From NCBI GenBank assembly GCA_021841025.1, contig JAKBWA010000029.1, positions 1-64,000 of the forward strand: DNA of 64,000 nt, written 5' to 3'. The notes under the pieces were generated by a model. It did no database searches. It saw only the letters and a program-made list of their open reading frames with translations, and was not told where the DNA came from. Of this stretch, positions 1-8,134 are shown one piece after another. The translations under genes and the position numbers were made by a program. Within the stretch, counting starts at the first letter, position 1; each line of letters opens with the position of its first letter. Source of the stretch: Bacillota bacterium (GTDB lineage Bacteria > Bacillota > Sulfobacillia > Sulfobacillales > Sulfobacillaceae).

Positions 1-763
1 CTTTTTTCTAAATAAAATAAAATTTGATTAAATATGCAGATTAATAATTCTTTGCTTATGGAACTCGATGGCATTAAAATATCCTGATGGAGTGCAGTAA
101 CGAAAAAGCTGTCAGGTGAGTTAGACAAGGACTGATTCGAGAGCTTGAATAAACTGCCACTGTGCTCTATTAATATCCTTCGTCCCCTACGCATTGAATC
201 TCTGAACGCATGCAACCAAACTGCCCGTGCTTTGGTTGCAGTTCTGACCGCTCATGAGTACATCCTTTCTAGTTCTCACAATCCCAAACACCACCCAAGG
301 CTCGCTAGCCAAACACAATGTAACCAGGCAGATTTGTGCCTTCCCGCTCCAAAAAATACAGACAGATCTCAACCGAGCCGAATTCATCTGCCTCCCCTGT
401 GAACAAGGCCAGCGGCGGCTCTTTTATTTCACACCGAAAGATAAGACAATCGCTTTCTGGAATGCCTTCAACCCTCGAACACCAGCACATGCCGCAAGGA
501 AAATTGCGTCGAAAGTCCGAATATAAGATGGGGGCAAATGGCGCCAAAGGACTCGGAGCACAAAGCATCGGACGCCAGAAACTTTTGGGATCCCTACTAA
601 CCAGGGGGAGGCGCAAAGAGAATTCATCAATGTCGGTTTAATAAGATGCCTTCTATGTTTAGAGCGCCTATGGGCGAATTTAAGAAAAGCGAGGAGTTGT
701 CCCTCAAAGAGCGGGAAGACGATCTCATTGACAGAATCAAGACACGGTTCAAGAATCTGGCCT
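1..763. other. Gene-poor left edge
   Basis: I find no supported gene in this stretch. The first 60 bases are very A+T rich. Short frames are open on both strands (for example 145-402 plus and 305-616 minus), but they overlap one another, have poor ribosome binding sites and resemble no family I know. A 57-codon plus-strand frame (646-819) gives a charged peptide (KKSEELSLKEREDD and following) and runs into the end of the glycerate kinase gene; it could be a decayed remnant. The stretch lies downstream of the glycolate operon, and I see no convincing terminator in it. Confidence 0.5.
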
Positions 764-1876
764 CTAACGACCTATGGTTGCGGCTTGGAAGATCCTCCCG
801 ATATTTTCACCCGTTGTGACCAGCAACCCAGGAGTTTTTTGTATCGCCACTTCAAGGGACAAAGGGCCAGGTACCAAAGTGAAGACACCCGTCAGTCCCG
901 CTGCATAAAACGAGGATAAATCCGGCGGATAGGAGCCCACTACAGCTAAAACAGGCTTGGAGAGAGTGTGAGCCGCATTTATGACCATGCCCACCACCTT
1001 GCCCAAGAGGCTTTGGGCATCCAATTGTCCTTCTCCCGTGAGGACGACATCTGCACGTTGTACCCTCTCCTCCAGTTTCATCCATTCTGCCACCCTCACG
1101 GCTCCCGGCTCCAATTTCCCCCCTGCTGCTAAGATACCAAATCCCAGTCCTCCAGCGGCTCCACTCCCCAAATGATTAACATAGTCTTGTGATCCCTGGA
1201 GCATGGAAGCAAAATGAGCCATGGCACTTTCAAACGCAGATTTCATATCTTCATCAATTCCCTTTTGAGGTCCATAAAGCAAAACTGCCCCTTGCGGGCC
1301 CAAAAGGGGAACAAAGGTATCATACAAACCTGTTAGGGGCTTGGGCAATTGAGGCCAGACAATATGCGCGACTTCCCCGAGGCTCCGGGCCTGTGGGGGC
1401 AAGAGTTGGTTATGAGCGTCATAAAACTTAGTTCCTAATGCATGGAGAAATCCCAGTCCCCCATCGACTGATCCCGTGCCACCCAGGCTTACCACCACTT
1501 CATCAATATCAGGGTCTTGGAACGCTTGATCCACCAATAGCCCAGTGCCTTGACTCGTACTAGCCCACACCGATTCCCGTCTCTTGTCGACAGGAACAAA
1601 AGGCGTGCCCACAGAGGATTCCACCAAGGCAGTCCGCCCCCAGCGGATCCACCATCCATCTTGGGAGCGTCCGTAAGTGTCCACGGTCAAGCCAGGCACT
1701 TTTTTGCCTTGCAAGTACTTCACAAGAATATCTCCTGTGCCTTCACCTCCGTCAGCTAAAGGGCACATGTCCACGTCAATTCCTTCCGAGCGTAAGAGCC
1801 CTTCGCGCAAATACTCAGCAACTTCCAACGACTTCACAGAACCTTTGAAAGAATCGGGAGCTACCAAAATCCGCAT
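764..1876 (-). CDS. Glycerate kinase (GarK/GlxK family)
   Basis: 370 residues, normal for the type-1 glycerate kinase family that phosphorylates D-glycerate with ATP, usually giving 2-phosphoglycerate. The N-terminus MRILVAPDSFKGS and the segment ADGGEGT are family signatures, as are the later SLGGTGSVDGGLG and TGEGQLDAQS motifs. It is the last gene of the glycolate operon: its ATG directly abuts the glcD stop codon, and its ribosome binding site (AGAGGGG) lies inside the end of glcD, which suggests translational coupling. It would finish the glyoxylate to phosphoglycerate route encoded upstream. Whether the product is 2- or 3-phosphoglycerate is inferred from the family. Confidence 0.93.
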   Translation of the reverse strand: MRILVAPDSFKGSVKSLEVAEYLREGLLRSEGIDVDMCPLADGGEGTGDILVKYLQGKKVPGLTVDTYGRSQDGWWIRWGRTALVESSVGTPFVPVDKRRESVWASTSQGTGLLVDQAFQDPDIDEVVVSLGGTGSVDGGLGFLHALGTKFYDAHNQLLPPQARSLGEVAHIVWPQLPKPLTGLYDTFVPLLGPQGAVLLYGPQKGIDEDMKSAFESAMAHFASMLQGSQDYVNHLGSGAAGGLGFGILAAGGKLEPGAVRVAEWMKLEERVQRADVVLTGEGQLDAQSLLGKVVGMVINAAHTLSKPVLAVVGSYPPDLSSFYAAGLTGVFTLVPGPLSLEVAIQKTPGLLVTTGENIGRIFQAATIGR

Positions 1877-3322
1877 TTATGCCCCTCTTTTCGGTTCAAC
1901 AGTGGCGGAAGGAGTCGCCGACAATTCATGGCAAGTCGGTGCACTAGGCAGTAATTTTCCTGGATTGAGAAGCCCGGCGGGATCAAAGGCCTGCTTCAAG
2001 GCTTCTTGTGCGGCAATTTCTTGAGCCGTAAACTGCCGCAGCATGTCGTCGCGTTTCTCAATACCCACCCCATGCTCCCCGGTGATACTGCCGCCTAAGT
2101 TCACACAGACCGATAAAATATCTGACCCCGCTTGAACCACTCGCTTCACCATATCTGAGTCGTGTCCGTCATATAGCAAGAGGGGATGAAGATTCCCGTC
2201 ACCCGCATGAAAGACGTTGGCGATGGCCACGTCGTACGTTTCAGCGATATCACGAATTTTGGCGAGTGCTTCCGGAAGACGGCTTCTCGGAATAACGCCA
2301 TCCTGGACGTAATACTGGGGAGAAATCAAGCCCATCGCACCAAATGCTGTTTTGCGGTTAGCCCACCACCGGGCTTTTTCCTCGTCACAAGAAGGCAGTC
2401 TCACCTCACGAACTTGGTGGTTTTGCAAAACCTTTTGCACTCGCTGTGCCATTGCCGAAACTTCCTGGGCTTCCCCATCCACTTCAATTAAGAGTACCGC
2501 CGCTAAATTCTTTGGATAACCCACCCGGTAAGGACCTAATTCCACAGCCTTTATGGCCAGAGTATCCATCATTTCCAACGCTGCCGGAATAATCCCCTGG
2601 GCAACAATATCCGACACCGCCTGACTGGCTTCGGTGATGTCATCAAATAACGCGAGCACAGTTTCCGTACTCCTGGGTCTGGGCGTCAGTTTGATCCACA
2701 GCTTGGTGGCAATGCCAAAAGTCCCCTCTGATCCAATCATCACCCCCAGCCAATCAACATCATCCGGCTCACCTGCCAAATTTCCCAATATGGTCTTCTC
2801 TCCATTAGCCAAGATCACTTCTGCCATCACCACATGGTTGAGAGTGACTCCGTACTTGAGGCAATGCGGGCCTCCCGAGTTTTCAGCAAAATTTCCGCCA
2901 ATAGTGCAACTTTGCTGCGATGACGGATCTGGGGCATAAAAATACCCTAAAGGCGAAACGGCCTTCGTGATTGCTTGATTGATGACACCGGGTTCAACGA
3001 CCGCAATTTGATTGTTTACATCAATTTCTACGATCCGGTTCATGCGTGAGAGGTGAATAATCACAGAATTTTCCAAAGGCGTGGCTCCTCCGGAAAGACT
3101 AGTCCCGGCCCCTCTAGGCAAAAAAGGAATGTTGTGAGTGGACAAAATACTCACCACACGGCGGACTTGGTCCGTAGAGGTCGGCAAGACAACGGCACGG
3201 GGATTAGCTCTATATAAGGTGTAGGCGTCTTCGGAGTACGCCAGGAGATCCATGGGATCAGTAAGCACGTAATCCGCCCCTACCACCTCTCTGATCTGGT
3301 CTATCCAGCCGTCTGTCATCAT
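1877..3322 (-). CDS. glcD: Glycolate oxidase FAD subunit GlcD
   Basis: 481 residues, FAD-linked oxidase of the GlcD/D-lactate dehydrogenase type. The FAD-binding PCMH domain is at the N-terminal half (PRGAGTSLSGGATP near residue 70), and the C-terminal FAD-oxidase domain carries GDGNLHP and GGSITGEHGVG. It oxidises glycolate to glyoxylate at the membrane together with GlcE and GlcF. There are two adjacent ATG codons at 3322 and 3319; I give the first. One base separates it from glcE. With glcE next to it and glcF in the same operon, glycolate oxidase is much more likely than a lone lactate dehydrogenase. Confidence 0.92.
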   Translation of the reverse strand: MMTDGWIDQIREVVGADYVLTDPMDLLAYSEDAYTLYRANPRAVVLPTSTDQVRRVVSILSTHNIPFLPRGAGTSLSGGATPLENSVIIHLSRMNRIVEIDVNNQIAVVEPGVINQAITKAVSPLGYFYAPDPSSQQSCTIGGNFAENSGGPHCLKYGVTLNHVVMAEVILANGEKTILGNLAGEPDDVDWLGVMIGSEGTFGIATKLWIKLTPRPRSTETVLALFDDITEASQAVSDIVAQGIIPAALEMMDTLAIKAVELGPYRVGYPKNLAAVLLIEVDGEAQEVSAMAQRVQKVLQNHQVREVRLPSCDEEKARWWANRKTAFGAMGLISPQYYVQDGVIPRSRLPEALAKIRDIAETYDVAIANVFHAGDGNLHPLLLYDGHDSDMVKRVVQAGSDILSVCVNLGGSITGEHGVGIEKRDDMLRQFTAQEIAAQEALKQAFDPAGLLNPGKLLPSAPTCHELSATPSATVEPKRGA

Positions 3323-3323
3323 C

Positions 3324-4388
3324 TTAGCCCCCTTCTAGAATTCCCATGGGATCATAAGCGGTCTTTAACCGAGCCCAATAATCCGGCAACTTTGGTGGTT
3401 GGTCCAACCGGGAGCCTTGTAATACTCTGACGCCGCCTCCATTGAACCGAATCCATTCAACGAGCGATTTCACTGAGCTTCGTGGCACAAACCCGAAAAA
3501 ATCCCCTGATTGACATTCCACAGCGAATTCTCCATCCTTCCATGTCGCAACCAAATCCTCAATCCGGGTTAAGGGGACGGCCCCTTTAAGCGTTGCCCAG
3601 GACGAAGGATCTTGTGGCTGTGGCAGAACGGGAGGATTCTTCTCTTCCTGGGCCTCCTCTTTGGTCGCTGCAGATACCACATGGTCCATAGCCATTCCAT
3701 GCCATGCAGCCCATAACTTATAGCGCTCTTCCCCCGGGTTTGGTTCTCGCACTAGCATAATCGCGGCCCAAGGACGCGCTTGCGATATCAGTTGCCGGGC
3801 CTTAGCCGTTAAGTTCGCTGGGCTGTCTGTCCACATCCAGCTTCTTTGTTCGGGTAAAATCGGGCTCACTTTCAGTGTAATTTGTGTTATGACGCCCAAA
3901 TTCCCCCTGGATCCCAGAAACAAACGGGGCAGATTGTAGCCCGCCACATTCTTTACAACACCCGCCCCGGCACGGATCACCCCAAATCCCGGGCTCACCA
4001 CCACCAGACCCAGCACCCTATCCCGAAGAGGGCCATAGCCTCCGCGCCAAATTCCATCCACTCCCGCGGATAAGGCACCGCCAAGCGTATCATCTTGGCC
4101 ATCGGCAACCGTAAGGGGAATCCATTGGTCATGTTCTCGGAGTATAGCATTGAGGGTTTTTACACGCATGCCGGCCTCGACACTCACTACCAAATCTGCT
4201 GGATGGTAAGACAACAGGGAATCCCATGACGCCAAAGAATATTTCTCGGCGCCAGACTCAGAATTGGGTATCAAAAGCCGGTGGCCCAGACCCTCGATTC
4301 GCAGCTTTCCTCCTTGCTGTTCCGTTTGTCGAAACAGATCTAAGAGAGTTTGCTCTTTCTTCCAGGAAATACTTGCCGCCGCACTCAT
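3324..4388 (-). CDS. glcE: Glycolate oxidase subunit GlcE
   Basis: 354 residues, a second and shorter FAD-binding PCMH protein. Visible parts are the RIEGLGHR start of the domain, the GGALSAG and YGPLRDRVLGL stretch and the GAGVVKNVAGYNL motif typical of GlcE. The frame is open upstream to 4442, but that would overlap garR by 32 bases. The ATG at 4388 has an AAAGG-type ribosome binding site and leaves 22 bases after garR, so I use it. GlcE pairs with GlcD and GlcF in the membrane-associated glycolate dehydrogenase complex. The middle of the protein (around residues 240-270) has a charged, Glu-rich linker. Confidence 0.88.
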   Translation of the reverse strand: MSAAASISWKKEQTLLDLFRQTEQQGGKLRIEGLGHRLLIPNSESGAEKYSLASWDSLLSYHPADLVVSVEAGMRVKTLNAILREHDQWIPLTVADGQDDTLGGALSAGVDGIWRGGYGPLRDRVLGLVVVSPGFGVIRAGAGVVKNVAGYNLPRLFLGSRGNLGVITQITLKVSPILPEQRSWMWTDSPANLTAKARQLISQARPWAAIMLVREPNPGEERYKLWAAWHGMAMDHVVSAATKEEAQEEKNPPVLPQPQDPSSWATLKGAVPLTRIEDLVATWKDGEFAVECQSGDFFGFVPRSSVKSLVEWIRFNGGGVRVLQGSRLDQPPKLPDYWARLKTAYDPMGILEGG

Positions 4389-4410
4389 CGGGAACCGCCT
4401 TTCCCTTTTA

Positions 4411-5319
4411 TTACTCCATGGCCAAGTTGGCCCGTTTGGCAATCTCGGCCACCAAATACGAATGATCTAATTCGCCTTTGCCCTGGGCTAGCAGTGAGTT
4501 CATCATATCATGCACTAACGCGGTCAGAGGTGTTGACACCTCCATGTCTTGAGCTGTGTCCAAGGCAATATTCAAATCCTTGCGATGAAGACGCATTTTA
4601 AAACCCGGTTCGAACCGGCGGTCCAACACCCTTTGGCCATGAATTTCGAGGATCCGGCTGGATGCAAAGCCGCCTAACAAAGCCGAACGTACCTTAGCCG
4701 GATCCACACCCGATTTTTCGGCCAACACGAGAGCTTCACCAATGGCTTCAATGGTGATGGCCACAACGATTTGATTGCAGGTTTTGGTGACTTGCCCTGC
4801 CCCGCTGGGACCGATGTGAACAATGTTTTTGCCCATGACCTGAAATAGAGGGTAGGCCCGCTCAAAAGCGTGGACACTTCCCCCTACCATAATTGACAAG
4901 GTTCCTTCTTTCGCCCCAATGTCTCCCCCTGATACAGGCGCATCCAAGCTTTCAGCCCCTTTGGCTTGAGCTTCTTCCGCAATTTTGCGGGCAATCCGGG
5001 GGCTGACCGTCGACATGTCGATCAAAATCTGTCCCGCACGCACCCGGTTCATAATGCCGTGATCCCCAAAATAGACCTGATCCACGTCAGGTGTATCCGG
5101 CAACATTGTAATCACAATATCTGAGTCATCACATACTTGGGCGGGATGATTAGTGCTTTTCGCACCCAGCTTCACGACAGCTTCCATTTTTTGAGGGGTG
5201 CGATTATAGACGATGAGGGGATATCCTGCCCTTATCAAATTTTCTGCCATAGGACGCCCCATAATGCCAAGCCCAATGAATCCAACCGTCGGTTTTACAT
5301 TGTCAACTGTCACACTCAC
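4411..5319 (-). CDS. garR: Tartronate semialdehyde reductase (GarR/GlxR)
   Basis: 302 residues, beta-hydroxyacid dehydrogenase family. It reduces 2-hydroxy-3-oxopropionate (tartronate semialdehyde) to D-glycerate with NAD(P)H. The Rossmann motif GLGIMG lies at residues 16-21; DAPVSGGDIGAKEGTL is the substrate-binding signature, and GQVTKTCNQ carries the expected catalytic lysine. The start is GTG at 5319 with a strong AAAGGAG about six bases upstream. It sits between hyi and glcE in the pathway operon, which separates it from 3-hydroxyisobutyrate dehydrogenases of the same family. Confidence 0.92.
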   Translation of the reverse strand: MSVTVDNVKPTVGFIGLGIMGRPMAENLIRAGYPLIVYNRTPQKMEAVVKLGAKSTNHPAQVCDDSDIVITMLPDTPDVDQVYFGDHGIMNRVRAGQILIDMSTVSPRIARKIAEEAQAKGAESLDAPVSGGDIGAKEGTLSIMVGGSVHAFERAYPLFQVMGKNIVHIGPSGAGQVTKTCNQIVVAITIEAIGEALVLAEKSGVDPAKVRSALLGGFASSRILEIHGQRVLDRRFEPGFKMRLHRKDLNIALDTAQDMEVSTPLTALVHDMMNSLLAQGKGELDHSYLVAEIAKRANLAME

Positions 5320-5394
5320 ACACTCCTTTACGATTGCGATGGGAAAAGCACAGTTTGGAAATCAGATGAGATGATATCCTCTGGCCCATCCGCA

Positions 5395-5425
5395 TTGTTC
5401 GAAAGGCCTCCGGTCTTTCGAACAA
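5395..5425. repeat. Inverted repeat between hyi and garR
   Basis: An 11-bp perfect inverted repeat (TTGTTCGAAAG at 5395-5405, its complement at 5415-5425). The 9-base centre can pair further, giving about 14 bp with one G-U and a 3-base loop. It is in the 179-base gap between hyi and garR. No run of U follows on the minus strand, so it is not a standard terminator. It could be an mRNA processing or stability hairpin, or an operator. Confidence 0.6.
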
Positions 5426-5498
5426 AGGCCGACTGTGGGTTGAACAGGATCTTTCCCCGTTGAGTGCTCTGGGAAAGACACGAAGGGTCCTTCGCAAT

Positions 5499-6299
5499 TC
5501 AGTCGACAGATTCTCCCTTGCGGTAACGGTGCCAGAAACTCAAACTTTCATCTGTTGACCCTAAGGGGATATATTCCAAGCCAATATAACCCTCGTACCC
5601 GGCTTTCTCCAAGGCTTGGAAAATACGGCCATAGTGCAATTCACCCGTACCGGGCTGGTGGCGGCCGGGATTATCCGCAATTTGAATATGATCGATGTGC
5701 TGTCTTAACGCCGTGTAAGTATTGAGGATATCCCCTTGCGTACGTTGCATATGGTAGATGTCGTATTGAATTTTAACCGAGGGTCTTTGGGCTTCTTCAA
5801 TCAGCCTCAGCACTTGATTCGTCGTATTAAGAAAGAATCCGGGGATATCGAAGGGATTGATAGGCTCTATGACCAATGTGAGTCCGGCCTTATTCAATTC
5901 ATCAGCCGCATACCGCACATTGTTTAACAATGTGCGCCACGCATCTTCTTTAGACAAGTCATCAGGTTTCTTTCCCGCAAGGCAATTAAGCCTCGGTGTG
6001 CCTAAGGCCTGGGCATAGTGAATAGCTTCCGCCACACCATCTTGAAAATCCTGAACACGGTCTGGGAGAATAGCAATGCCGCGCTCCCCTTTCTCCCAGT
6101 CCCCTGCCGGCAAATTAAACAATACGATATCCAAGCGGTGAAGGTTTTTGGTTTGTCGCACGTCTTTTAAACCAAAGGCATAGGGAAACAAGAATTCAAC
6201 ACTGGTAAACCCCGCATCTTGGGCCCTTTCAAAACGTTCTAAAAAGGGGACTTCGGAATATAACATGGACAAGTTGGCGGCAAATTTCAACATGCTCAC
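5499..6299 (-). CDS. hyi: Hydroxypyruvate isomerase
   Basis: 266 residues, TIM-barrel xylose-isomerase-like family; E. coli Hyi has 258. It interconverts hydroxypyruvate and tartronate semialdehyde. The start FAANLSMLYSEVPFLERFE and the segment FTSVEFLFPYAF match the Hyi signature; IEPINPFDIPGFFL and QYDIYHMQRTQGD carry the expected metal-binding Glu and Asp residues. AAGGAGGA precedes a GTG at 6299 by five bases and an ATG at 6293 by eleven; I give the GTG. It lies directly after gcl, 51 bases apart. Confidence 0.92.
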   Translation of the reverse strand: MSMLKFAANLSMLYSEVPFLERFERAQDAGFTSVEFLFPYAFGLKDVRQTKNLHRLDIVLFNLPAGDWEKGERGIAILPDRVQDFQDGVAEAIHYAQALGTPRLNCLAGKKPDDLSKEDAWRTLLNNVRYAADELNKAGLTLVIEPINPFDIPGFFLNTTNQVLRLIEEAQRPSVKIQYDIYHMQRTQGDILNTYTALRQHIDHIQIADNPGRHQPGTGELHYGRIFQALEKAGYEGYIGLEYIPLGSTDESLSFWHRYRKGESVD

Positions 6300-6350
6300 T
6301 AAATCCTCCTTCTTTTGCCGATTAAGTCTAATTTCTCCCCTCCCTATGAA

Positions 6351-8099
6351 CTACGTGAGAGGACTCGAAACACTTTGAGGCTCTTTGTCAATCACCGGAC
6401 TAAATTCTTGCACCTTATCTATGCTAGGGCCCATGGCCGCATCGGCTTCCCTTTCGATAAAGACTTCGACTAATACGGGTAACGACCTTTCTTTCGCTTG
6501 GTTTCGAGCCCAATCCAGCGCCTGTTCGAGCTCACCCGGTTCAACCACCCGGCGTCCGATTCCTCCCATGGCTTCCACGACCGCCACGTTATTCATCCCC
6601 ATACCGTCATTGTGATCGTAGCTGATGTCGACGCCGTAATTCATTTGATACTGGTACTTGGAGGGCTGACGGATGAGACCCAAATAGCCGTTGTTTAGCA
6701 TGACCATGACTAGGGGGATGTGATATTGCACTGCCACGGCAATTTCTTCCACGAGAAATTCAAAAGAATAATCGCCTACGACCGCCACAATTTCCTTGTC
6801 CGGAACGGCCAGCTTAACGCCGATGGCGGCGGGAATTTCCCATCCCAAGGGTCCGGCTTGTCCACAGACAAGATAGTGCCGGGGACGATACGTGCGTTGA
6901 AATTGCCCTGACCAAATCTGATAAAGGCCAATAGCGGTAGTAAAGATGGTATCTGGCCCAAAGGTATCATTGATGGCTTTGAAGACACGAGCCGGATGAA
7001 TGGGAATCGTGGTAATATCCATGACCCTATCAACACGTTCTTTAATATCCGCTACGCGTTCGACCCAGTTGGTAGGCGCCTTGGGAGGAGTAAGGAGTTT
7101 GGCTTGCGACACCAACTCTTCCAAAGCCAAACGCGCATCACCAACAATTCCTAAATCCGGTTCAATGATCCGGCCGATTTGCGTAGGCTCCACATCAATA
7201 TGAATAAATTTCCGCCCTTTAGTATAGACTTGCAAATCTCCGGTGTGCCGTTCCGCGAACCTGGCACCAATGGCTAAAACCAGATCGGACTCGAGAAAAA
7301 TTCGGTTGGCGGCCCGAGTCTGCGTTTGAATCCCCACGGTGCCCACATAAAGGGGATGGTCAGCCCCAATCACGCCCCACGCCATCAACGTTGGGGACAC
7401 CGGGATTTGCAAGTATTCGGCAAATTGGCGCAATAGATCTTCGGCTTGTGCATTGACCACGCCTCCCCCTGCCAAAATCAAGGGTTTCTTAGCCTCTTGC
7501 AGCATGGATAAGACCCGTGTAATCGCCAAGGGATTAGGGGGTATAGAAAATACCGGCAACGAACAGTCCACTTCCGGGTCATAGGAAATCTCCGCCTTTT
7601 GCACATCCAGCGGCAAGTCAATATGAACCGGCCCGGGCCGTCCTTCTTTGGCAATGCGAAAAGCCTCGCGAAATACCCAGGGCACTTGTGCAGGTTCCAT
7701 AACCAAAAAACTTTTCTTCACGACGGGCTTCACGATATCGACAATGTCCACGGCTTGAAATCCCTCGCGGTGCAGTTGCGATCGCGGCACTTGTCCCGTA
7801 ATCGTTATCATCGGAATCGAATCGGCCCAGGCTGTGTATAATCCGGTCACCATGTTCGTGCCGGCGGGTCCAGAAGTGCCAATAGCGACTCCCACTTTTC
7901 CCGTAATCCGTGACCAGCCGTCGGCCATATGGGTCGCGCCTTCTTCGTGGCGGGCGGTAATGGACAAAATGCGGTCAGGCACTTTAGACAGCGCCTGGTA
8001 TAAGGGCAATATGGCAGCCCCAGGAATGCCAAAGACCGCGTTAACGCCCTCATCGATAAGTACGGAGACAGCCGCCTCCATGGCGGACATTTTTGGCAT
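6351..8099 (-). CDS. gcl: Glyoxylate carboligase (tartronate semialdehyde synthase)
   Basis: 582 residues, ThDP-dependent enzyme condensing two glyoxylates to tartronate semialdehyde plus CO2. The three ThDP-enzyme domains are present: N-terminal PYR domain (FGIPGAAILPLY, GTSGPAGTNM), central domain with IGARFAERHTGD, and C-terminal ThDP/Mg domain (AVVGDYSFEFLVEEI). The frame is open to an ATG at 8117, but the ATG at 8099 has the better ribosome binding site (GAGGGTGGG) and its MPKMSAMEAA aligns with the E. coli start. The residue equivalent to Val51 of E. coli Gcl is glutamate here (Glu52, in ARHEEGATH), unlike characterised Gcl. The hyi-garR-glycerate kinase context supports Gcl rather than acetolactate synthase. 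Confidence 0.88.
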   Translation of the reverse strand: MPKMSAMEAAVSVLIDEGVNAVFGIPGAAILPLYQALSKVPDRILSITARHEEGATHMADGWSRITGKVGVAIGTSGPAGTNMVTGLYTAWADSIPMITITGQVPRSQLHREGFQAVDIVDIVKPVVKKSFLVMEPAQVPWVFREAFRIAKEGRPGPVHIDLPLDVQKAEISYDPEVDCSLPVFSIPPNPLAITRVLSMLQEAKKPLILAGGGVVNAQAEDLLRQFAEYLQIPVSPTLMAWGVIGADHPLYVGTVGIQTQTRAANRIFLESDLVLAIGARFAERHTGDLQVYTKGRKFIHIDVEPTQIGRIIEPDLGIVGDARLALEELVSQAKLLTPPKAPTNWVERVADIKERVDRVMDITTIPIHPARVFKAINDTFGPDTIFTTAIGLYQIWSGQFQRTYRPRHYLVCGQAGPLGWEIPAAIGVKLAVPDKEIVAVVGDYSFEFLVEEIAVAVQYHIPLVMVMLNNGYLGLIRQPSKYQYQMNYGVDISYDHNDGMGMNNVAVVEAMGGIGRRVVEPGELEQALDWARNQAKERSLPVLVEVFIEREADAAMGPSIDKVQEFSPVIDKEPQSVSSPLT

Positions 8100-8134
8100 A
8101 AGAAATCCCACCCTCATCTCAAAATGTTGATTCG

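Noticed and set aside
305-616. 103-codon minus-strand frame near the left edge
   Set aside because: Overlaps other frames of similar length, has no good ribosome binding site and matches no family I know; a chance frame or remnant is more likely.
646-819. 57-codon plus-strand frame with a charged peptide
   Set aside because: It runs into the 3' end of the glycerate kinase gene and no ribosome binding site is clear; noted only as a possible remnant.
5395-5425. Rho-independent terminator inside the glycolate operon
   Set aside because: The stem is strong, but no U run follows on either strand, so it is listed as a repeat and not as a terminator.
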